Shown piece by piece: positions 58,681-64,000 of a DNA stretch of 64,000 bases (position 1 is its first letter; each line of letters begins with the position of its first letter). The notes beneath the pieces are model-generated. The model saw nothing but the letters and a program-made list of their open reading frames with translations, was not told the DNA's origin and searched no databases. The position numbers and the translations under genes are program-made. Origin of the DNA: SPDF01 sp963699825 (GTDB taxonomy: Bacteria > Gemmatimonadota > Gemmatimonadetes > Gemmatimonadales > GWC2-71-9); assembly GCA_963699825.1 (NCBI GenBank), contig CAVOVI010000004.1:62001-126000 (forward strand). Direction: 5' to 3'.

Positions 58681-59253
58681 ATGCCAACCTCAGCCTCCGG
58701 AGTCCCGGCCCTGTCCCGAGACCCCTCAGAATCGCGGTACGCCGCCGATGCCGTCGAGGTCACCCTCGCCGCGAGCGGGGATGCGCATGCCTTCGAGCGC
58801 CTCTATCGGCGGCACGTGACCCGGATCCACAACCTGGTCCGCCGGATGCACGGCCCCGACGACAGCGACGAGGTGACCCAGGACGTCTTCGTCCGCGCCT
58901 GGGAAAAGCTGGGGACCTTTCGCGGCGAGTCGGCCTTTTCCACCTGGCTGCACCGCCTGGCCGTCAACGTGATCCTGACGCACCGGGAAGCCAGGGGAAA
59001 GCGCAGGAACCGCTTCAGCGACAGCGAGCAATTGCTGACCTCGGCGGCGTCCCGCCGGGAGACGCCGGAAGCCGCGATGGATCTTGAGAATGCCCTTGCA
59101 AAGCTCCCGGAGGGCGCCCGGGAAGTGTTCGTCCTGCACGATGTGGAAGGGTATCGGCACGAGGAAATCGCGGAAATGCTGGGCCTGGCCACCGGAACAT
59201 CGAAATCGCAACTCCACCGGGCGCGCATGGCGTTGCGCTCGTGGCTCGACTGA
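58681..59253 (+). CDS. ECF RNA polymerase sigma factor (SigE-like)
   Basis: A 190-residue sigma-70 group-4 factor. Region 2: AFERLYRRHVTRIHNLVRRM, DDSDEVTQDVFVRAWEKLGTFRGESAFSTWLHRLAVNVIL; region 4: ALAKLPEGAREVFVLHDVEGYRHEEIAEMLGLATGTSKSQLHRARMALR. The linker is short. The zinc-finger anti-sigma gene starts 17 bases downstream. Together they would switch on envelope or stress genes, probably including the DUF4097 genes that follow. The ATG at 58681 has no Shine-Dalgarno. Confidence 0.92.
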   Translation: MPTSASGVPALSRDPSESRYAADAVEVTLAASGDAHAFERLYRRHVTRIHNLVRRMHGPDDSDEVTQDVFVRAWEKLGTFRGESAFSTWLHRLAVNVILTHREARGKRRNRFSDSEQLLTSAASRRETPEAAMDLENALAKLPEGAREVFVLHDVEGYRHEEIAEMLGLATGTSKSQLHRARMALRSWLD

Positions 59254-59270
59254 ACGACGGGAAGGATCCC

Positions 59271-59951
59271 ATGACTGACCAATGGATGGACCGGCTCTCC
59301 GAGTATCTCGATGGCGACCTCGCCCCCGCCGAGCGCGTGGCGCTCGAAGCCCACCTGGCCGAGTGCCCCGCCTGCCGGACCGCGACCGACGAACTCCGCA
59401 GGGTCGTGACCCGCGCCCATGCGCTGGTCGACCGCCCGGTGGCCGGCGACCTCTGGGCCGGCATCTCTGCGCGGATCGGGGCCTCGGGAGCCCCGGTCGT
59501 CGACCTCACCGCGAGGCGGGCAAGGCGTCGAATCACCTTCAGCGTCACCCAGCTGGCCGCGGCGGCGGTGCTCCTCCTGGCGGTGGGTGCTGGTGTCACC
59601 GCCGCCGCGCTCCGCCCGCGAGCCACGACCGCTCCGGTCGCCGTGACCGCCACCGGCCCCGGTCTTCGCGCGATCCCCGCCGGGCTCCCCAGCAAGGCCG
59701 AGCAGAGCTACGACACCGCTGTGCGCGACCTGGAGCAGGCCCTGGACGCCGGCCGGAGTCAGCTCTCACCGAAGACTGTGGCCGTCCTCGAGCGCAATCT
59801 CTCCCGGATCGACCTCGCCATCGAGGAGGCCCGCGTCGCCCTGAAGGCCGACCCGGCAAACGCCTATCTGAACGCGCATCTCGCGAGCTCGATGCAGCAG
59901 AAGCTCGCGCTGCTCCAGCAAGCCACCACCCTCGCCAACGCGGCGAGCTGA
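59271..59951 (+). CDS. Anti-sigma factor with zinc-finger (ZAS) domain, membrane-anchored
   Basis: A 226-residue regulator. The ZAS motif HLAECPACR (HxxxCxxC) is at residues 27-35, in the N-terminal domain that would bind the ECF factor. One membrane segment lies at about 93-114 (LAAAAVLLLAVGAGVTAAALRP), and the periplasmic part ends with a helical, coiled-coil-prone stretch (SYDTAVRDLEQALDAGRSQL ... NLSRIDLAIEEARVALKAD). GGAAGGA lies five bases before the ATG. The periplasmic domain could sense envelope damage; a site-2 protease of the kind at 13.2 kb could in principle process it, which is speculation. Confidence 0.88.
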   Translation: MTDQWMDRLSEYLDGDLAPAERVALEAHLAECPACRTATDELRRVVTRAHALVDRPVAGDLWAGISARIGASGAPVVDLTARRARRRITFSVTQLAAAAVLLLAVGAGVTAAALRPRATTAPVAVTATGPGLRAIPAGLPSKAEQSYDTAVRDLEQALDAGRSQLSPKTVAVLERNLSRIDLAIEEARVALKADPANAYLNAHLASSMQQKLALLQQATTLANAAS

Positions 59952-59962
59952 AAGGAACAACC

Positions 59963-60802
59963 ATGCTGATCACCACGACCGTCCTCGCGGCAGCTCTTCT
60001 GGCAGCGCCGGCACAAGACACCACCCTCGCGGTCACCAAGGGCACCCGGCTCTCGGTGAACAATCACTCGGGCCGCATCACCGTCACCGGATGGAACCGA
60101 AACGAGATTCAGGTGCGTTCCACCACCACGGATGACGATGCCGAACTTCGTGTGGAGTCCTCCGGAGGCGAGGTCCGTGTCTCGCAGCGGATGCGGTACG
60201 GACCGGCCGAGTTGGACATCACGATCAATGCCCCCGTGTGGATGGCGGTGAGCCTGCAGGGCGTGGAGACCGCAATCACCGTCTCGGGCACGACCGCCCC
60301 CATCAAGGCCCGGTCGGTCGAGGGCGACGTGACCGTCAGCGGCGGCGCCGACAACGTCGACCTCAGTTCCGTGGACGGAAACATCCGTGCCAGCGGGGTG
60401 CGCGGCAATCTCGATGTCCAGGCGGTCGACGGCGACGTGACGGTCCAGGACCTGGTGGGCACCCTGAATGTCCAGGGGGTGGACGGTGACGTCCGGTTGG
60501 ACGGGATCACCGCTCCGGGCGTCAAGGTCAACACCGTCGACGGCGACATTCTCTTCCGGGGCGCTGTGGCGCCTAACGGCAATTACGGCTTCAAGACCCA
60601 CGACGGCAACATCACCATCCAGCCGGTCGGAGCGCTCAATGCCACGGTGTCCGTGTCCACCTGGGACGGGGAGTTCGAATCGGCCATGCCGGTGACCATC
60701 AGCGGCAGCCAGGAAGGAAAGCGGTTCAGCTTCACGGTCGGCAACGGCAGCGCCCGGCTCGACCTCGAGGCCTTCGATGGCCTGATTCGACTCGAGAAGT
60801 AG
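59963..60802 (+). CDS. DUF4097-family beta-strand-repeat protein, first copy
   Basis: A 279-residue exported protein: signal peptide MLITTTVLAAALLAAPAQD, then a right-handed beta-solenoid-like run of repeats with period about 20, each with V(D/E)GD or similar turns: ARSVEGDVTVSGGADNVD, SSVDGNIRASGVRGNLDV, QAVDGDVTVQDL, QGVDGDVRLDGI, NTVDGDILFRG. It closes with a different cap (GSARLDLEAFDGLIRLEK). DUF4097 (DUF4098/LiaG-like) proteins are often encoded with ECF sigma and anti-sigma genes. AAAGGA precedes the ATG by seven bases. Function unknown. Confidence 0.85.
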   Translation: MLITTTVLAAALLAAPAQDTTLAVTKGTRLSVNNHSGRITVTGWNRNEIQVRSTTTDDDAELRVESSGGEVRVSQRMRYGPAELDITINAPVWMAVSLQGVETAITVSGTTAPIKARSVEGDVTVSGGADNVDLSSVDGNIRASGVRGNLDVQAVDGDVTVQDLVGTLNVQGVDGDVRLDGITAPGVKVNTVDGDILFRGAVAPNGNYGFKTHDGNITIQPVGALNATVSVSTWDGEFESAMPVTISGSQEGKRFSFTVGNGSARLDLEAFDGLIRLEK

Positions 60803-60836
60803 ACCGCCACTCAATCACCGCACAGGAGCACTCGAC

Positions 60837-61626
60837 ATGCAACCGTCACTATCTGACAGGCCTCGCGGCCCTCGCCCTGACGGGCGTCGCCACCACCGCG
60901 GCGGCCGCTCAGAGCACCGACTGGAATTGGAAGGGCACCGTCGCCGCCGGCAAGAGCATCGAAATCAAGGGCGTCAACGGCAGCATCCGGGCCATCGCCG
61001 GTTCGGGCTCGGAAGTCGTGGTCACCGCGGTCAAGCAGGGGAGAAGGTCGGACCCATCCACAGTGTCCATCGAGGTGGTGAACAGCACCGCCGGGGTCAC
61101 GATCTGCGCGGTCTATCCCGGCACCGGCGAGCGGGCCAACAGCTGTGGCGCCGGCAGTGAGGGTCGCATGTCCACCAACGACAACGACGTGTCCGTGAAT
61201 TTCACCGTCCAGGTGCCGGCCGGGGTCAAGTTCGTCGGCAGGACGGTCAATGGTTCCGTCAGCACCGAGCGGCTTGGGAGCGACGCCGATGTGGCCACGG
61301 TGAACGGCGACGTCCGGGTGGTGGCCGCCGGCATCGTCCGGGCGAACACGGTGAATGGACAAATCGACGTCTCGATGGGCAAGGCCGACTGGAAGGGTAC
61401 GGTGGACCTGAGCACCGTCAACGGGAGCATCCGGGCCACCCTGCCGGCCAACTTCAGCGCCGTCGTGAACGGTTCCACGGTCAACGGCAGCATCGAGTCG
61501 GAGTTCCCGATGACCGTGCAAGGCAAGTTCGGTCCCCGGAGCATCCATGGGACGATCGGTTCCGGTGGCCGGACTCTGGACCTGGAGACGGTCAACGGCA
61601 GCATCACGCTCGCCAAGGGCTCCTGA
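60837..61626 (+). CDS. DUF4097-family beta-strand-repeat protein, second copy (one frame break at the start)
   Basis: About 262 residues, paralogous to the preceding protein in layout. The signal peptide RHYLTGLAALALTGVATTAAAAQ is one frame over from the ATG at 60837; removing one base near 60843 (ATGCAACCG) gives a normal start, with CAGGAG upstream. Repeats use VNGxI/VNGD turns: KGVNGSIRAIAGSGSEV, RTVNGSVSTERLGSDAD, ATVNGDVRVVAAGIV, NTVNGQIDVSMG, STVNGSIRATLP, ETVNGSITLAKGS. Two cysteines (TICAVYPG, NSCGAG) may be disulfide-linked. It closes the sigma-anti-sigma-DUF4097 cassette. Confidence 0.8.
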
Positions 61627-61686
61627 TCGCTGAAACCCGATGCCGGAGAACTCCGTCCGGCACTATATGGAAGTCACAGCGACGGC

Positions 61687-61714
61687 GGGCTGTCGTGCCA
61701 CTGCACGACAGCCC
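61687..61714. terminator. Perfect hairpin after the DUF4097 cassette
   Basis: 12-bp stem GGGCTGTCGTGC / GCACGACAGCCC with loop CACT, 60 bases after the DUF4097 stop and 24 bases before the DUF5916 ATG. No U-tract follows, so attenuation or a protein-binding role is also possible. Confidence 0.5.
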
Positions 61715-61738
61715 GTGTCACGCCCAGCCAGAGCCCCG

Positions 61739-64000
61739 ATGCCCACTTCGCGCAGCCGACGTTGCTTCCTCTTCCTGCTCGCGGCCCTCCTGGCGGGGCC
61801 GCTGGCCGCGCAGACAACGGACCCCGGGGATGGCAAGGTGGCGCACGCCGACCGCGTCACCGGGCCTCCACCGCACATCGATGGGCACCTGGACGACCCT
61901 GCCTGGGCGACGGCGGAGTGGTTGACCGATTTCAGCCAGAAAGACCCGATCGTCGGCGGAACGCCCACCGACAGTACCGCGGTCGCCTTCCTCTATGACG
62001 GCGACGCCCTGTACGTGGGAGCCCGCCTCTGGAGCACCCGCGTGGCGGAAATTCCTCGCCCGGTGACCCGGCGGGATCAGTATAGCAACGGCGAGTACTT
62101 CATCGTCTCCGTTGACCCCTATCACGACCAGCGCACCGGATACTCGTTCAGCGTCAGTTCGGGCGGCGTGCTGGGGGACTCGTACCACCCCGAAGACGAG
62201 GAGGATCGCCGGGACCCGGCCTACAATCCGGTGTGGCAGGCCCGGATTTCATTCGACAGCCTCGGGTGGTACGTGGAGATGCGGATCCCCTTCTCCCAGA
62301 TCCGGTTCAACAAGCAGGCCGTGCAGGAGTGGGGACTCAACATCAATCGCTGGCGCCCCGGCTTCAACGAGGACATCTACTGGGTCGTCATTCCCCGGAC
62401 GCAATCGGGGTTCTTCTCGCACTTCGGCACGCTGACGGGCATGAACGACATCCAGCCCCGGCGCACCGCTGAGTTCATCCCGTATATCGCCGGCACGGCC
62501 GACTTCGTCGGGGCGCCGGGCGAAGGCAACCCGTTCAACGACGGCAGCAGTTCCGATTTGCGGGCCGGCGCCGACTTCAAGGTGGGCCTCGGCTCCAACC
62601 TGACCCTCGACGCCACCATCAACCCTGACTTCGGGCAGGTGGAGGCCGACCCCGCCGAGGTCAATCTCTGCGGCCTTCGAGACGTTCTTCCGGGAGCAGC
62701 GGCCCTTCTTCATCGAGGGCAACCAGCTGCTCGAAGGGAACGGCCCCGGGTACTACTACTCCCGCCGCATCGGCGGCCAGCCCCGCGGCTACCCGACCGG
62801 CGATTTCATCAACGACGCCGACTTCGTCGATGAACCGGGCTACGCAACAATTCTCGGCGCTGCCAAGCTGACGGGACGGACTTCCTCCGGAATGTCCATC
62901 GGCGCCCTCGCCGCGCTCACACAGCGGGAGTACGCGACCGCGTACATCGCCGACTCCAACGCCTACCAGGACATCGCCGTCGAGCCGACCACGTTCTATG
63001 CCATTGCCCGCGCGCAACAGGAGGTCGGCAGCTCGGCCTCGACCGTGGGTGTGACGCTGACCGGGCTCTCCCGCAACTTCAGCGACGCCACGCCGCTATC
63101 ACTTCAGATGGTCGACGAGGCGATTCACGGGCGGTGCCGACTGGCTCGTCCGACTCAGCGATGGCCAGTACCACATCAGCGGGCACGCGGGATTCAGCTA
63201 CATCAATGGGACGGAGAGCGCCATCACCGCCGTGGCCACCTCCTCGGCGCACTATTTCCAGCAGCCGGACCAGGACTACCTCCCGCCCGTCTTCGGCCAG
63301 ACCTCCATGGCGGGGTACTCCCTTGGCCTTGGCTTTGAGAAGACAGGGGGCCGGCATTGGACAGGTGGATTGGAGGTTGAGGCGGAATCGCCCGGATTCG
63401 AACTGAATGACGCCGGTCGCTTGAGCAGCACGAACGACATCGACGCCGATGTTGCGGTCAACTATACGGAGAACACACCGGGGAAGACGTTTCGCAATTA
63501 CCGCTTTCGCTTCTTCACCGCTTCGGGCTGGAACTTCGGGGGCACCCGCACCTACACCGTTGCCCGGTTGAACACGTACCAGACTTGGCGGAACTGGTGG
63601 CGCACCTATATCGGGGGATACTATCGCCCGGCCAGTTTGAGCGACGACCTGACGCGCGGCGGGCCGCTGATGGGCACCGGCAGTCAGGGCGGCCTCGAGC
63701 TCAACGTCTCCACCAACGAGGCGGGCTCGGCCCGCGGAAGCCTGAATGCGGGGTTCTCGACGGGGCAGTTCAACATGTCGAGCGAGTGGGCCAACCTGTA
63801 CTTCTCGGCGCGGCCGGGCAGCCGGTGGCAGCTGTCGGCGGCCCCGCGCTGGCAGCACTCGATCAATCCACGTCAGTACGTGTCGGCTGTCGACGGCGGG
63901 ACCGCGGCGACCTACGGCACCCGGTACGTGTTCGCCTCCGTCGACCAGACCACGCTCTCGATGCAGCTGCGGTTGAACTACTCCTTCTCACCGACGCTGA
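61739..64000 (+). CDS. DUF5916/CBM9-like outer-membrane beta-barrel protein, partial and frame broken
   Basis: More than 750 residues; the gene runs off the right edge. Signal peptide (RRCFLFLLAALLAGPLAAQ), then a carbohydrate-binding module 9-like domain (PHIDGHLDDPAWATAEWL, AVAFLYDGDALYVGARLW, GEYFIVSVDPYHDQRTGYSF, WYVEMRIPFSQIRFNK), then DUF5916 with NLTLDATINPDFGQVEADPAEVNLSAFETFFREQRPFFIEG, a signature of the family, and an amphipathic strand-rich barrel rich in Tyr/Trp/Arg. Breaks near 62668 and 63130. It is a surface protein common in Bacteroidota-Gemmatimonadota-like bacteria; function not established. Confidence 0.85.

Overview
The window is about 65-70% GC and gene-dense. Its gene content (PIG-L deacetylases with long C-terminal regions, DUF5916 outer-membrane proteins, M28/M1/M3 peptidases, eukaryote-like Ser/Thr kinases, ECF sigma/anti-sigma/DUF4097 cassettes, LVIVD-repeat proteins) suggests a Gemmatimonadota chromosome. 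This is an inference from gene repertoire; there is no rRNA in the window to test it. I see no prophage, IS element, CRISPR array or tRNA. This is ordinary chromosome with several dispersed intergenic palindromes.

About 21 genes carry single-base frame breaks. They include genes expected to be essential or core: citrate synthase, aconitase, the transhydrogenase subunits, EttA, AguA, AguB, HutU and HutI. On both sides of each break the protein keeps family motifs, so I read the breaks as indel errors in a long-read assembly, not as decay. Each such gene is annotated over its full repaired span.

Layout. 0-9.7 kb: a dehydrogenase fragment, ferritin, a tungstate/molybdate-type ABC permease and ATPase, DNA polymerase IV, a TetR/acyl-CoA dehydrogenase pair, QueF, an M28 peptidase and an ADP-ribosylglycohydrolase. 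9.8-25.4 kb: citrate synthase, arginine decarboxylase, a site-2 protease, an M1 peptidase, two tandem double-cupredoxin lipoproteins, an epimerase, QueC-QueE and a degenerate HD protein, a GGDEF protein, a CGNR-like protein, a pseudokinase-kinase fusion and a cold-shock protein. 25.5-35.8 kb (minus strand): IF-1, then a tightly coupled run PIG-L deacetylase - ferric-type ABC transporter - MFS - M3 peptidase, and a DUF971 gene. 35.8-44.1 kb: aconitase, a primary-type sigma factor between octamer repeats, a flavin reductase, pntAa-pntAb-pntB, and a lipoprotein peroxiredoxin whose catalytic codon is UGA. 44.2-50 kb: an H1-like/SWIB chromatin protein, EttA and Big2/LVIVD surface proteins. 50-57.7 kb: agmatine-to-putrescine genes (aguB-aguA) and a histidine-degradation run (hutU-hutI-hutG), then an amidohydrolase. 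57.7-64 kb: a Ser/Thr kinase, ECF sigma - anti-sigma - DUF4097 - DUF4097, and a partial DUF5916 gene.

Arginine decarboxylase at 11-13 kb plus AguA and AguB at 50-52 kb make a complete arginine-to-putrescine route. QueC, QueE and QueF cover most of preQ1 synthesis.

The most interesting signal is the candidate selenoprotein at 43513-44070. An in-frame UGA replaces the peroxidatic cysteine of an AhpC/TSA-family lipoprotein, and a hairpin with a 7-bp stem starts 14 nt downstream, where a bacterial SECIS element should lie.
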